This document shows positions 36,664 to 45,972 of a stretch of DNA of 64,000 nt, piece by piece. This DNA comes from Microbacterium sp. LWH11-1.2 (lineage in GTDB: Bacteria > Actinomycetota > Actinomycetes > Actinomycetales > Microbacteriaceae). The DNA lies in assembly GCF_038397745.1 (NCBI RefSeq), contig NZ_CP151636.1, forward strand, positions 558,001 to 622,000, read 5' to 3'. How positions within the stretch are numbered: the stretch's first letter is position 1; every line of letters starts with the position of its first letter. The translations under genes and the position numbers were made by a program. The notes beneath the pieces were generated by a model, which was given only the letters and a program-made list of their open reading frames with translations, did no database searches and was not told the origin of the DNA.

Positions 36664-36680
36664 CGGCGGCTCAGCCGCCG
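36664..36680. terminator. Short hairpin between convergent moaD and moaE
   Basis: CGGCGGC (36664-36670) and GCCGCCG (36674-36680) form a perfect seven-base stem with a three-base loop, TCA. The loop is the moaE stop codon read on the plus strand. It may end transcription from both sides. It lacks a T-run, as many actinobacterial terminators do. Confidence 0.6.
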
Positions 36681-37099
36681 ATGCCCTTCCACGACGTGGT
36701 GCCGTCGGACTCGAGCTGGCGCTTCCACACCGGCAGATCGCGCTTGATGTCCTCGATCACCGCACGGCACACCTCGAAGGCCTCGGCGCGGTGCTCGGAG
36801 GCGACCGCGATCACGACGGCCGCGTCGCCGACCGCGAGACGTCCGACGCGATGACTGACGGCCACCACCGCGGAGGCATCACCGCCGGCCTGCTCGGCGA
36901 TGCGGCGCAGCGTCGCCTCGGCATCCGGATGGGAGCTGTACTCGAGCCCGACCACCGGCGTCTGCGCGTCGGGGTCGTTGTCGCGCACCCGCCCGACGAA
37001 GGTGGTCACGCCGCCGAGGCGCGGGTCCTCCACGGCCCGGAGATGCGCGTCGAGGTCGAGGAGCTCCTCGCTCATCGCGGCCAGTCGTACATCGTTCAT
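36671..37099 (-). CDS. moaE: Molybdopterin synthase catalytic subunit MoaE
   Basis: Catalytic half of molybdopterin synthase, 142 residues, adding two sulfurs to cyclic pyranopterin monophosphate. Motifs are GGVTTFVGRVRDNDPDAQTP, LEYSSHPDAEATLRRIAEQA, and HRVGRLAVGDAAVVIAVASE; the C-terminal IKRDLPVWKRQLESDGTTSW carries the conserved lysines. It overlaps the upstream mog/moaB-type gene by four bases. Confidence 0.96.
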   Translation of the reverse strand: MNDVRLAAMSEELLDLDAHLRAVEDPRLGGVTTFVGRVRDNDPDAQTPVVGLEYSSHPDAEATLRRIAEQAGGDASAVVAVSHRVGRLAVGDAAVVIAVASEHRAEAFEVCRAVIEDIKRDLPVWKRQLESDGTTSWKGIGG

Positions 37100-37584
37100 G
37101 AGTGGTCTCCGCCCTCTACCTGATCCACGATATGCCCGGCGACGCCGAGAATCACGGGCACACCGGATGCCACGGCACGCGTGGACCCGGGAAGATTCAC
37201 GACCAGCGCCCCGGAGGGATCGATGATGCCGGCGAGTCCGCGCGACAGCACCGACAGCGGGGTGTCGGCGAGTCCGCTGCGGCGCAGCTCCTCCGCGATG
37301 CCCGGGAGTTCGCGGGTGATCACGCGGCGCGTGCCCTCGGGCGTCTGGTCGCGCGGTGCGACGCCGGTCCCGCCGGTCGTGACGATCAGCCGGATGCCGC
37401 GCGCGACGGCCCTGCGCAGAGCATCCGCCACCGAGTCGGCGCCGTCCGGGATGATCTCGGCATCCGGGCAGTGCCAGCCGGCATCCCGCAGGAGGCCGAC
37501 CGCGATCGGTCCCCCGCGGTCCTCCCGCTCTCCTCGCGACGACCGATCGGAGACGGTGATCACGAGGGCAGGCAGCGACGTCAT
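37096..37584 (-). CDS. mog: MogA/MoaB-family molybdopterin adenylyltransferase
   Basis: A 162-residue protein of the MogA/MoaB fold, which adenylates molybdopterin before molybdate insertion by MoeA. ALVITVSDRSSRGEREDRGG opens the domain, and the binding loop is LIVTTGGTGVAPRDQTPEGT. The choice between MogA and MoaB names is not clear from sequence. Its stop overlaps the moaE start. Confidence 0.93.
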   Translation of the reverse strand: MTSLPALVITVSDRSSRGEREDRGGPIAVGLLRDAGWHCPDAEIIPDGADSVADALRRAVARGIRLIVTTGGTGVAPRDQTPEGTRRVITRELPGIAEELRRSGLADTPLSVLSRGLAGIIDPSGALVVNLPGSTRAVASGVPVILGVAGHIVDQVEGGDHS

Positions 37585-37618
37585 GGGTCCACCCTACGGG
37601 CCGGCGCCGCGCGCGGGA

Positions 37619-39208
37619 TCACGTGACCCGGATCAGCGAACGCTGCCACCCGGTCGAGCCGTCGGGAGCGATCGGTGCACGTTCCTCGATCTGCAGATCG
37701 CCGTTCTTGTTGACCGCGCGGACGGCGACGTAGTGCGTGCCGGGCGTCGCGTCCCACTCCATGAACCACTGCACCCAGGTGTCGTCGTTGATGGGGGTCG
37801 ACATCGTGGCCGGCATCCAATCGCCCTCGTCGATCTTCACCTCGACCCGTTCTATGCCGACCGACTGCGCCCAGGCCACGCCCGCGATCGGGATCCTCCC
37901 CGCCGGCACGGCCTCGCCGATGCTGGGGGTGTCGAGCCGCGACGAGAACTTGATCGGCGCCTCGGCGCTGTAGCCGCGCGGGGTCCAGTAGGCCTCGTCG
38001 TCAGCGAAGGTCGTGACCTTGAGCTCGGTCAGCCACTTCGTCGCCGACACGTAGCCGTAGAGCCCCGGAACGACCATGCGCACCGGGAATCCGTGCTCGA
38101 GCGGCAGCGGCTCGCCGTTCATCCCGACCGCGAGGATCGCATCGAGGTTGTCGTCGGTCAGCGCGGACAGCGGCGTGCTCGCGGTGTACCCGTCGACGCT
38201 CTTGGAGAGCACCATGTCGGCGCCGGACTTGACGCCGGCCTTCTTCAGCACATCGCGCAGCGGGACACCGAGCCACATCGCGTTGCCGACGAGCTCGCCG
38301 CCGACCTCGTTCGAGACGCAGGTGAGCGTGATCGCGTACTCGTCGAGGCCCATGTCGAGGATGTCCTGGAACGACATCTCCACGCGCTGGTCGACCATGC
38401 CGTCGATCACGAGACGCCAGGTCTCGGGGTCGATCGTGGGAACCGTGAGCGCGGTGTCGACGCGGTAGAAGTCCTTGTTCGGCGTGAACAGCTCGCTCAG
38501 ACCCTTGATGTCGAGCTCCGCACCCTGCGGCACGGTCACGGTCGACTTCGGCGCGGGGAGCTTGAGGGCGTTGCGGATCGACTCGACCGAGCCGACGGCC
38601 ATGGTCACGGCACGCGAGGCGACGCCCACGACGACGGCGGAGACACCGGCGATGGCGGCGAGGGCGAAGAAGCGACGACGGTCGATGCCCTTGGGGGCGG
38701 CCGGGTTCTCGGGCACCTCGCCTGTCGCGGGAGCATGTGGCTGCACGACGGCTGCACGCCAGGCGCGCAGCCGCCGCACGAGCAGGACGAGGATCAGGGA
38801 TCCGACGACCGTGCCGATCACGGGCGGGAGGAAGGCGAGCGGAGTGACGCCGGCGCGCGTCACGATGGCGGCCGTGGAGAGCACGCCGGCGATGACCAGC
38901 GCGATGACGCCCAACGGTGCCTTCACGAGCTGCAGGATGCCGGCGATCGCCGAGGCGATGACCACCGCGAGGCCCAGTCCCGCGAGGAGCGCGATCTTGT
39001 CGTACTCGCCGAACGTAGCGATCGCGAACTCCTTGAACGGCTGCGGGACGATGTCGATCACGAAACCGCCGACCGCGAGGATAGGGCTGGCCGCGCGCGC
39101 GAAGATGAGCGCGAACAGTTCGGCGGTCGCGAGGAACACCGCGCCGCTGATCACGCCCGCGAGGGCGGCCCACGCGATGAATCGTTTCCCGCTGCGTCGC
39201 TCGGCCAT
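37619..39208 (-). CDS. Membrane-anchored sulfite-oxidase-like molybdoenzyme
   Basis: A 529-residue enzyme. The first 140 residues hold about five membrane helices (AWAALAGVISGAVFLATAEL, LLAGLGLAVVIASAIAGILQ and others). A Tat-like sequence DRRRFFALAAIAG then precedes a sixth hydrophobic stretch. The rest is a sulfite-oxidase-type molybdopterin domain, with the Mo-ligand cysteine in EYAITLTCVSNEVGGEL, and a C-terminal dimerisation domain. I choose the ATG at 39208 because AGGAG lies six bases before it; a GTG at 39226 lacks a site. The Mo domain should face outward. The substrate is unknown. Confidence 0.9.
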   Translation of the reverse strand: MAERRSGKRFIAWAALAGVISGAVFLATAELFALIFARAASPILAVGGFVIDIVPQPFKEFAIATFGEYDKIALLAGLGLAVVIASAIAGILQLVKAPLGVIALVIAGVLSTAAIVTRAGVTPLAFLPPVIGTVVGSLILVLLVRRLRAWRAAVVQPHAPATGEVPENPAAPKGIDRRRFFALAAIAGVSAVVVGVASRAVTMAVGSVESIRNALKLPAPKSTVTVPQGAELDIKGLSELFTPNKDFYRVDTALTVPTIDPETWRLVIDGMVDQRVEMSFQDILDMGLDEYAITLTCVSNEVGGELVGNAMWLGVPLRDVLKKAGVKSGADMVLSKSVDGYTASTPLSALTDDNLDAILAVGMNGEPLPLEHGFPVRMVVPGLYGYVSATKWLTELKVTTFADDEAYWTPRGYSAEAPIKFSSRLDTPSIGEAVPAGRIPIAGVAWAQSVGIERVEVKIDEGDWMPATMSTPINDDTWVQWFMEWDATPGTHYVAVRAVNKNGDLQIEERAPIAPDGSTGWQRSLIRVT

Positions 39209-39306
39209 GATCGTCTCCTGTTCCACCGGTGAAGGTGCTCGCAGGTAGTTCGGAGGCAGAGCGGAAACGGATCGGAGCGACGTTCCGGCGCGCGCTCCGT
39301 GTTCTC

Positions 39307-39396
39307 GCGTTCACAATTCAGGAGAAACGCGCGGGCATGGCCCGAAAAGGGTCCCTCTGGGGCAGTTTCCGGAAGAATCTGCTGAGTTGTGAACGC
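39307..39396. repeat. 90-bp imperfect inverted repeat upstream of the molybdoenzyme gene
   Basis: The arm GCGTTCACAATTCAG (39307-39321) is complementary to CTGAGTTGTGAACGC (39382-39396) in 14 of 15 positions, with a 60-base interior. The interior has further weak pairing (GAAAC/GTTTC). It occupies the 224-bp gap between the end of fdhD and the start of the sulfite-oxidase-like gene. The rest of the gap shows nothing else I can support. Confidence 0.75.
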
Positions 39397-39432
39397 CTCG
39401 AGTCGGTGCCGCGTCGCGAACCGCGGGCCGGA

Positions 39433-40341
39433 TCAGGCCATGACGCGCTCCGGCCGCGCGTAGACGTTCATCGAGCTCCCCCGCACGAACCCCGCGAGAG
39501 TGAGCCCCGACGCGGCCGCGAGCTCGACGGCGAGCGATGACGGCGCGGACACGGCGGAGAGGATCGGGATGCCGGCCATCACGGCCTTCTGAACCAGCTC
39601 GAAACTCGCCCGCCCCGACACCTGCAGCACGGTTCCGCTCAGCGGCAGGCGGTCGTCGAGGGCGGCCCAGCCGATCACCTTGTCGACGGCGTTGTGCCTG
39701 CCGACGTCCTCCCGCAGCACCAGCAGCTCGCCGGTCGCGGCGTCGAAGAGCGCCGCGGCGTGGAGGCCGCCGGTCTTCTCGAACACCGCCTGGCCGGCGC
39801 GCAGCCTGTCGGGGAGCGCGAGCAGCAGCGCGGCATCCACGGTCACGGCATCCGCTGCCACATCGAAACGCGAGGTCTTCTCGATCGCCTCGATCGACGC
39901 GGCACCGCAGACTCCGCAGGAGCTCGTCGTGTAGAAATTGCGGGCGATGTCGGTCAGCAGCGGCTCGAGACCTGGGCGCAGGGTGACGTCGAGCACGTTG
40001 TACGTGTTGCCCGAGGCGAGGACGGATGCCGGCGGCTCGGAGCCGATCGTCAACAACGGGGCGACGGTGCCGGGCGCCCCGCCGCCTGTGCCCGGACCAC
40101 CGCAGTGGATCGCGGAGAGGAAGTCGCCACCGGCCCCGATCACGCCCTCCGACACGAGGAACCCGGCCGCGAGCTCGACATCGTGGCCGGGGGTGCGCAT
40201 CGTCACGGTCAGCGGGGCTCCCGCGACGCGGATCTCGAGCGGCTCCTCCACCGCGAGGGTGTCGGCGCGGCGGCGGACCGTGACCTCGTCATCGACGACC
40301 GCGATGCGGGTGACCGGTGAGCGGGCGGTGAGGCGGCCCAC
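39433..40341 (-). CDS. fdhD: Formate dehydrogenase accessory sulfurtransferase FdhD
   Basis: Transfers sulfur from a cysteine desulfurase to the molybdenum cofactor of FDH-type enzymes. It has 302 residues. Conserved parts are [20 protein letters not shown], the loop cysteines in [16 protein letters not shown], and [20 protein letters not shown]. The one-base gap after the FdhF/YdeP-type oxidoreductase gene shows the two form an operon and links FdhD to that enzyme. Confidence 0.96.
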   Translation of the reverse strand: MGRLTARSPVTRIAVVDDEVTVRRRADTLAVEEPLEIRVAGAPLTVTMRTPGHDVELAAGFLVSEGVIGAGGDFLSAIHCGGPGTGGGAPGTVAPLLTIGSEPPASVLASGNTYNVLDVTLRPGLEPLLTDIARNFYTTSSCGVCGAASIEAIEKTSRFDVAADAVTVDAALLLALPDRLRAGQAVFEKTGGLHAAALFDAATGELLVLREDVGRHNAVDKVIGWAALDDRLPLSGTVLQVSGRASFELVQKAVMAGIPILSAVSAPSSLAVELAAASGLTLAGFVRGSSMNVYARPERVMA

Positions 40342-40342
40342 G

Positions 40343-42769
40343 TCAGCCGCCCGACACGGTGGCGCGGTGCTCGAGACGCACGATCACGGCCTTCGAGGTC
40401 GGCGTGCCGCTGACGTCGGCGACGGAGTCGAGGGGCACGAGCACGTTCGTCTCCGGATAGTAGGCCGCCGCGTTGCCGCGCGGCGTGGAGTACGGCACGA
40501 CGCGGAACTCCTCGGCGCGACGTTCCTCGATGGAGCCGTCGGCGCGCGTCCACTCCGAGACCAGGTCGACGATCTCTCCCTCGGCGAATCCGAGCTCGGT
40601 GATGTCCTCCGCGTGGACGAGCACCACCCGGCGTCCGCCGTGGATGCCGCGGTAGCGGTCGTCCTTGCCGTAGATCGTCGTGTTGTACTGATCGTGCGAG
40701 CGCAGAGTCTGCAGCAGGAGGCGGCCCGGCGGGATCACCGGGAACTCGAGGGGGTTGGCCGTGAACCGGGCCTTGCCGTCCACCGTCGCGAATCGGCGCT
40801 CGTCGCGGGGCCCGTTCGGGAGGAAGAAGGTGCGCCCCTTCTCGATGCGCGTCTCGAAGTCGTCGAACCCCGGGATCACGCGCTCGATGTGGGAGCGGAT
40901 GAGCGCGTAGTCGGCCTCGAGGGCTTCCCAGTCGGCTCGCGGCACGTTCCCCGTCGAAACCGGCGAGCGCCGCTCGCCCTCGATCTCACCGTGCTCGGGG
41001 AGGCCTCGCTCAGGGTCGCCGTCGTGAGATACGGGCGCCTGCGCGGGTGACGCTCCCTCGTCGAAGAGGTGCGCGCAGAGCCGGGCGACGATCGCGACCT
41101 CGCTGAGAAGATCGTCGGCAGGAGGCGCCAGACGGCCGCGGGACGCGTGGACGGCGCCCATCGAGTCCTCGACCGTGACCCGCTGCTCGGAACCGCCGCG
41201 GCGGTCGCGGTCGGTGCGCCCGAGCGTCGGCAGGATGATGGCGCGACGGCCGGTCACGACGTGCGAGCGGTTGAGCTTGGTCGAGACGTGCACCGTGAGG
41301 CCGACCCGAGCCATCGCCGTCTCGACGACCGCCGTGTCGGGCGTGGCCGAGACGAAGTTGCCGCCCATGCCCATGAAGACGCGTACCCGGCCGTCACGCA
41401 TCGCGCGGATCGCCTCGACGGTGTCGAAGCCGTGTTCCCGAGGTGCCGTGAAGGCGAACTCTCGATCGAGCGCTGCGAGAAACGCCTCAGACGGCTTCTC
41501 GTAGATGCCCACCGTGCGATCGCCCTGCACGTTCGAGTGCCCGCGCACGGGGCAGACTCCGGCGCCCGGGCGGCCGATGCTGCCCTGCAGCAGGAGCACG
41601 TTGACGACGTCACGCAGGGTCGGAACCGAGTGCTTGTGCTGCGTGAGGCCCATCGCCCAGCAGACGATCGTCGCCTTCGAGGTGCGCACCTCCTCGGCGA
41701 TCTCGCGCAGCACCTCTTCGGTCATGCCGGTCGCCTCGGTCAGCGACGCCCAGTCGGCGCGGGCCATCGCGTCGCGGTACGCATCGATCCCGCTGGTGTG
41801 CGCGTCGATGAAGGCGTGGTCGAGCACGCCGCCGTCGCGTTTCTCGACCTCGAGCAGGTGTTTCCCTATGGCCTGGAACAGCGCCTGATCCCCGCCGGAG
41901 CGGATCTGCACGAACCGGTCGGCGATCTTCGTGCCGCCGAAGGCCACGCCTCGCGGGGTCTGCGGGTTCTCGAAGCGCATGAGGCCGGCTTCGGGCAGCG
42001 GATTCACCGCGATCACCCGGGCGCCGCGCTGCTTGGCCTTCTCGAGTGCCGACAGCATCCGCGGATGATTCGTGCCGGGGTTCTGCCCTGCGACGATGAG
42101 CAGGTCGGCGTCGTGCACGTCCTCGATAGAGACTGTGCCCTTGCCGATGCCGATGGTCTCGGTGAGCGCGGATCCGCTGGACTCATGGCACATGTTCGAG
42201 CAGTCCGGCAGGTTGTTGGTGCCGACGCCGCGCACGAGCAGCTGGTAGAGGAACGCGGCCTCGTTCGACGTGCGACCGGAGGTGTAGAAGACGGTCTCGT
42301 CAGGGTCGTCGACCGCGGCGATCTCGTCGGCGATGGCCCGCAGCGCGTCGTCCCACGTCAGCGGCCGGTAGTGGGTCGCGCCCTCGTCGAGGATCATCGG
42401 ATGCGTCAGTCGCCCCTGCTGACCGAGCCACCAGTCATCGTGGTCGCGGAGATCTTCGAGAGAGTGCTGCTGGAAGAACGCGGGGCCCACGGTGCGGAGA
42501 GTCGCCTCCTCGGCGACCGCCTTGGCCCCGTTCTCGCAGAACTCCGCGACGTGGCGCTTGTCCTCCTCCGGCCACGCGCAGCCGGGGCAGTCGAACCCGT
42601 CCTTCTGGTTGACCCGCGCGAGCGTCTGCACCGAGCGCACGATGCCCATCTGCTCGTTCGCGATCTGCAGCGCATGCAGCACAGCGGGCACTCCCACAGC
42701 GACCTTCTTGGGCTCGGAGACCCGGACGCGAGCCTCATCGATGTCGGTCTTCGGTGCCTTCGTCGCCAT
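40343..42769 (-). CDS. FdhF/YdeP-family molybdopterin oxidoreductase
   Basis: Large cytoplasmic oxidoreductase, 808 residues, of the DMSO-reductase superfamily. The N-terminus has the YdeP-type sequence [17 protein letters not shown] and [15 protein letters not shown] in place of a normal 4Fe-4S ferredoxin-like motif. [19 protein letters not shown] and [20 protein letters not shown] belong to the bis-MGD binding domains, and the C-terminal [20 protein letters not shown] is the usual last domain. The reaction of this family is unclear; formate oxidation is not shown. It needs FdhD, encoded just after, and a mobA product encoded outside the window. Confidence 0.94.
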   Translation of the reverse strand: MATKAPKTDIDEARVRVSEPKKVAVGVPAVLHALQIANEQMGIVRSVQTLARVNQKDGFDCPGCAWPEEDKRHVAEFCENGAKAVAEEATLRTVGPAFFQQHSLEDLRDHDDWWLGQQGRLTHPMILDEGATHYRPLTWDDALRAIADEIAAVDDPDETVFYTSGRTSNEAAFLYQLLVRGVGTNNLPDCSNMCHESSGSALTETIGIGKGTVSIEDVHDADLLIVAGQNPGTNHPRMLSALEKAKQRGARVIAVNPLPEAGLMRFENPQTPRGVAFGGTKIADRFVQIRSGGDQALFQAIGKHLLEVEKRDGGVLDHAFIDAHTSGIDAYRDAMARADWASLTEATGMTEEVLREIAEEVRTSKATIVCWAMGLTQHKHSVPTLRDVVNVLLLQGSIGRPGAGVCPVRGHSNVQGDRTVGIYEKPSEAFLAALDREFAFTAPREHGFDTVEAIRAMRDGRVRVFMGMGGNFVSATPDTAVVETAMARVGLTVHVSTKLNRSHVVTGRRAIILPTLGRTDRDRRGGSEQRVTVEDSMGAVHASRGRLAPPADDLLSEVAIVARLCAHLFDEGASPAQAPVSHDGDPERGLPEHGEIEGERRSPVSTGNVPRADWEALEADYALIRSHIERVIPGFDDFETRIEKGRTFFLPNGPRDERRFATVDGKARFTANPLEFPVIPPGRLLLQTLRSHDQYNTTIYGKDDRYRGIHGGRRVVLVHAEDITELGFAEGEIVDLVSEWTRADGSIEERRAEEFRVVPYSTPRGNAAAYYPETNVLVPLDSVADVSGTPTSKAVIVRLEHRATVSGG

Positions 42770-42825
42770 GCCGCCATGTTAGGTCAGCATCCTCGGATCG
42801 GGGCTCGAGCCCGCGGCATCCTCGC

Positions 42826-43575
42826 TCAGACTCCGACGATGCGCGGGGGCGGCGGCGGGGCCAGCTGCCGACGCGGCACGCCGTGGGCCTCGCGGTGCAG
42901 GCGCTCCATGCGGGTGTCGAGCTCGGCGGCGGCCGCCGCGGCATCCGTCAGGCTGTCGACGAGGTGCGACGGGACCTGATTCGAGAACTTGTAGTAGATC
43001 TTGTGCTCGAGGCTGGCCCAGAAGTCCATCGCGATGGTGCGGAACTGCACCTCGACCGGCACCGACAACGCCCCGGTCGACAGGAACACCGGGACCTCGA
43101 TGATCGCGTGCAGGCTCTTGTAGCCGTTCTCCTTCGGCTGCGCGATGTAGTCCTTCACCACGCGGACGGTGACGTCGTCCTGCTGGGTGAGGAGGTCGAA
43201 GAGCTGGTAGACGTCGGCGACGAAGCTGCAGGTGACGCGCACACCCGCGATGTCGGTGATCTCGGAGCGGATGCGGTCGAAGTCGGGCTCATCGATGCCC
43301 TTGCGAGCGATCTTCTCGACGATGCTGTCCGGGGTCTTCAGCCGGCTCTTCACGTGCTCGATCGGGTTGTACGCGTGGTCGTGCGTGAACTCGTCGCGCA
43401 GGATCGAGATCTTCGTCTCCACCTCGCGCATCCCGAACTCGTACTCGCGCAGGAAACGCTGGAACTCGTCACGCAGCTCGCGTGTCTTGCGGATGGAGTC
43501 TTCGGTGACCTGAAGGGTCGTCATGTCCTCGACGTTACGGGTTCGTGATCGGAAACCGCTGTGGATCGACGTCAT
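42826..43575 (-). CDS. Small alarmone synthetase (RelA/SpoT synthetase domain)
   Basis: Single-domain (p)ppGpp synthetase of 249 residues with no hydrolase, TGS or ACT domain. Synthetase motifs are DIAGVRVTCSFVADVYQLFD, then KDYIAQPKENGYKSLHAIIE, and VEVQFRTIAMDFWASLEHKI with the catalytic glutamate and the RT..MDFWA..EH signature. I place the start at the ATG 43575, which has a strong GGAGGG site five bases upstream; an alternative ATG at 43524 has a poor site. It stands alone after the FdhF-type gene. Confidence 0.92.
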   Translation of the reverse strand: MTSIHSGFRSRTRNVEDMTTLQVTEDSIRKTRELRDEFQRFLREYEFGMREVETKISILRDEFTHDHAYNPIEHVKSRLKTPDSIVEKIARKGIDEPDFDRIRSEITDIAGVRVTCSFVADVYQLFDLLTQQDDVTVRVVKDYIAQPKENGYKSLHAIIEVPVFLSTGALSVPVEVQFRTIAMDFWASLEHKIYYKFSNQVPSHLVDSLTDAAAAAAELDTRMERLHREAHGVPRRQLAPPPPPRIVGV

Positions 43576-43845
43576 GTCGCCCTCCGCAGAGACGACAGCG
43601 CGAGCGCCTCGCCGGCGCTTACGCTGTGGCAACCCCGCCCGCTGCACAGTGAGAGCTGCAGCACGGAAGGGGCATCCATTGGCACCTGCATCCCCCGGTT
43701 CCCGACACCGGATCGCGCGGAGCACACCGCCCGGAGAGTCGACCGCACCCGTCGGCGCGTACGCGGCCTACCTGGCATGGCTCTCTCTTCAGGAGCTCCG
43801 GCAGTCGCAGCGCCCCGCGCGTCCCACCACATCGGAGCGCACCTC

Positions 43846-44070
43846 ATGATCGGCGACCTCTCGACCCTCCTCGCCGGATTCGGGGTGCTCGTGGCCACCG
43901 AGATGGTCCTGTCGACGATTCTGGCGTTCTGCATGATCGCCTTCCTCTGCGCTCTCTTCGCCGTCATCCTGGCGACTCTCGCAGTCCGATGGTTCGTGGG
44001 CCTGTTCCGCGTCCGCGGAACGGCGGACGGGTCGCTCCCGTCAGGGAACGACCCGTCTGTCAGGCGCTGA
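43846..44070 (+). CDS. Possible small membrane protein
   Basis: A 74-residue ORF with a convincing two-helix hydrophobic region (LLAGFGVLVATEMVLSTIL and CMIAFLCALFAVILATLAV) and a basic-polar tail. A GGAG site lies eight bases before the ATG. It ends 11 bp inside the convergent permease gene. I do not recognise a family. The 270 bp between it and the alarmone synthetase start (43576-43845) hold no feature I can support besides longer in-frame sequence with shadow composition. Confidence 0.5.
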   Translation: MIGDLSTLLAGFGVLVATEMVLSTILAFCMIAFLCALFAVILATLAVRWFVGLFRVRGTADGSLPSGNDPSVRR

Positions 44071-45250
44071 GCGCGGCGGTCGGTGAGGTCCGAGCGGCGC
44101 GGATGGCGGGTATGGATCCCGCGACCGCTCCGACGAGCATCGTGACGACGACGCCGGCGACGAGCACCAGGGGAGGGATGGACACGAGCCACCCGTTGCC
44201 CGTTGCGACGATCCAGGTGATCAGCCACCCGATGAGCGAGCCTCCGAGCCCGCCGAGCGAGGCGAGCAGAACGGCTTCCACGAGGAACTGCGATCGGATG
44301 TGCCCGCGGGTCGCTCCGATCGCTCGCCGGAGGCCGATCTCGCGGCGGCGCTCGAGGACCGTGATCACCATGGTGTTCGCGACGCCGATACCGCCGACCA
44401 GAAGAGCGATGGAGCCGACGCCCACCAGGAGTCCGGTGAAGGCCTGATCGATCGTGTTCTTCGCGGCGAGCGCATCGGACGGGCGACTGACCTTGACCTC
44501 GTTGGGAGCCTCCGGATCGACCGTGCGTGGGAGGAGCTCGCGCGCCTCGTCCACCGCGTCGTCCGCAGAGCGCTCATAGATGGTCGTCGGCGAGCCGTCG
44601 AATCCGAAGAGCTCCTCGGCGATGCCCGCGCCGATCAGGGCGGCGGTGTCGAGCTCGGGCGCGAGCGGCGCCCGCTCGAGGATCCCGACGACGGTGAAGT
44701 ACCGTCCGCCCAGCCAGACCTGGCTCCCGACCGTGGTGATGCCGAGCCTCTCGGCCGCCTTGAACCCGAGCACGACCGTCGGGAGCTTGTCCGTCACCTC
44801 GTTCATCCACGCGCCCGCCTGCAGGTCGGAGCCGGTCGCCTCGAGCAGATCGTCGCCGGCGGCAGCGACCGTCAGCCCTCCGGTCTCACCCTTGTCGATC
44901 GATGCGCTCCGATAGACGTGCACGTCTTTGAGTGTCGATATCCAGGTCGCCGTCTCGACACCGGGGAGGTTCCGTACGCGGATGATCGCGTCTGCGGGGA
45001 GCTTGGTGTCTCCCCCGAAGACGTCGCTGCCTGCCGTGACCGTCAGGAGGTTGGTCCCCAGCGAGGCCAGGCGCTGCTTCACGAGCGCCTCGCTCGACGT
45101 GGAGATCCCGATCACGGCGATCATCGCGGCGATGCCGATCGCGATGCCCAGCGCCGACAGGACGGCCCGCAGCGGGTGCGCGCGAAGGCCGTGGAAGCCG
45201 AGCCCGAGCAGGTCGGATGTGCGCAGTCTCGCCTGCAGCCGCACGCTCAT
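44060..45250 (-). CDS. FtsX/MacB-type ABC transporter permease
   Basis: A 396-residue permease of the MacB/FtsX type, with one N-terminal helix ([20 protein letters not shown]), a large extracytoplasmic domain, and three C-terminal helices ([40 protein letters not shown] and the last [20 protein letters not shown]). The family loop [20 protein letters not shown] is clear. It overlaps the ATPase gene by four bases. Such systems export peptides or lipids, or act as mechanotransmitters. Confidence 0.93.
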   Translation of the reverse strand: MSVRLQARLRTSDLLGLGFHGLRAHPLRAVLSALGIAIGIAAMIAVIGISTSSEALVKQRLASLGTNLLTVTAGSDVFGGDTKLPADAIIRVRNLPGVETATWISTLKDVHVYRSASIDKGETGGLTVAAAGDDLLEATGSDLQAGAWMNEVTDKLPTVVLGFKAAERLGITTVGSQVWLGGRYFTVVGILERAPLAPELDTAALIGAGIAEELFGFDGSPTTIYERSADDAVDEARELLPRTVDPEAPNEVKVSRPSDALAAKNTIDQAFTGLLVGVGSIALLVGGIGVANTMVITVLERRREIGLRRAIGATRGHIRSQFLVEAVLLASLGGLGGSLIGWLITWIVATGNGWLVSIPPLVLVAGVVVTMLVGAVAGSIPAIRAARTSPTAALSA

Positions 45251-45972
45251 GCCGTCACCTCCAGACTCGGTGCCGACGAGACGGCGACGTCGGACGGACG
45301 CCCCGTGTCTGCGACGATCTGGCCGTCGCGGATGCGGATCTGCCGCGGCATCCGATCGGCGAGCTCCTGGTCGTGAGTGATGACCACGACCGTGGTGCCC
45401 GCCCGGTTGAGCTCCTTCAGGATCTCGACGACGGCGGCGCCCGACGTGCTGTCGAGGCTTCCCGTGGGTTCATCGGCGAGCAGCAGGGCGGGCTCACCCA
45501 CGACGGCACGGGCGATCGCGACACGCTGTCGCTCCCCGCCCGAGAGCTGTCGCGGCTGATGGCGCAGCCGATGCCCCAGCCCCACGCGCTCGAGCGCGAC
45601 CGCCGCGCGCTTGCGACGCGCCGCCGTCGGCGTACCGGTGTAGAGCAGCCCGGTCGCGACGTTGTCGAGAGCGGTGACGCCGTCGGAGAGATGGAACTGC
45701 TGGAACACGAAGCCGATGGTGTGGGCGCGCAGAGCGGAGAGCTGCGAGTCGCCCAGGTCGGCGACGTCGTACCCTGCGATCCGGGTGAGACCCGAGCTCG
45801 CTCGATCGAGCGTGCCCATGAGGTTCAGGAGCGTCGATTTCCCCGAGCCGCTCGGGCCCACGATCGCCACCATCTCGCCCCGGTCGATGCGAAGATCCAC
45901 CCCGCGAAGGGCGAGGGTCGGGGGCGACCCGTAGGAACGGGTCACCCCCGAGAGCTCGATCACGGCGCTCAT
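45247..45972 (-). CDS. MacB/LolD-type ABC ATP-binding protein
   Basis: A 241-residue ATPase. Walker A is [20 protein letters not shown], the signature is [20 protein letters not shown], and Walker [17 protein letters not shown], the typical MacB/LolD string. Starts and stops overlap with the adaptor gene upstream and the permease gene downstream (ATGA each). It energises the permease. Confidence 0.95.
   Translation of the reverse strand: MSAVIELSGVTRSYGSPPTLALRGVDLRIDRGEMVAIVGPSGSGKSTLLNLMGTLDRASSGLTRIAGYDVADLGDSQLSALRAHTIGFVFQQFHLSDGVTALDNVATGLLYTGTPTAARRKRAAVALERVGLGHRLRHQPRQLSGGERQRVAIARAVVGEPALLLADEPTGSLDSTSGAAVVEILKELNRAGTTVVVITHDQELADRMPRQIRIRDGQIVADTGRPSDVAVSSAPSLEVTA

Noticed and set aside
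43561..44070. A 169-residue version of the small membrane protein
   Set aside because: The N-terminal 95 residues have shadow composition; only the hydrophobic part from 43846 with its GGAG site is plausible.
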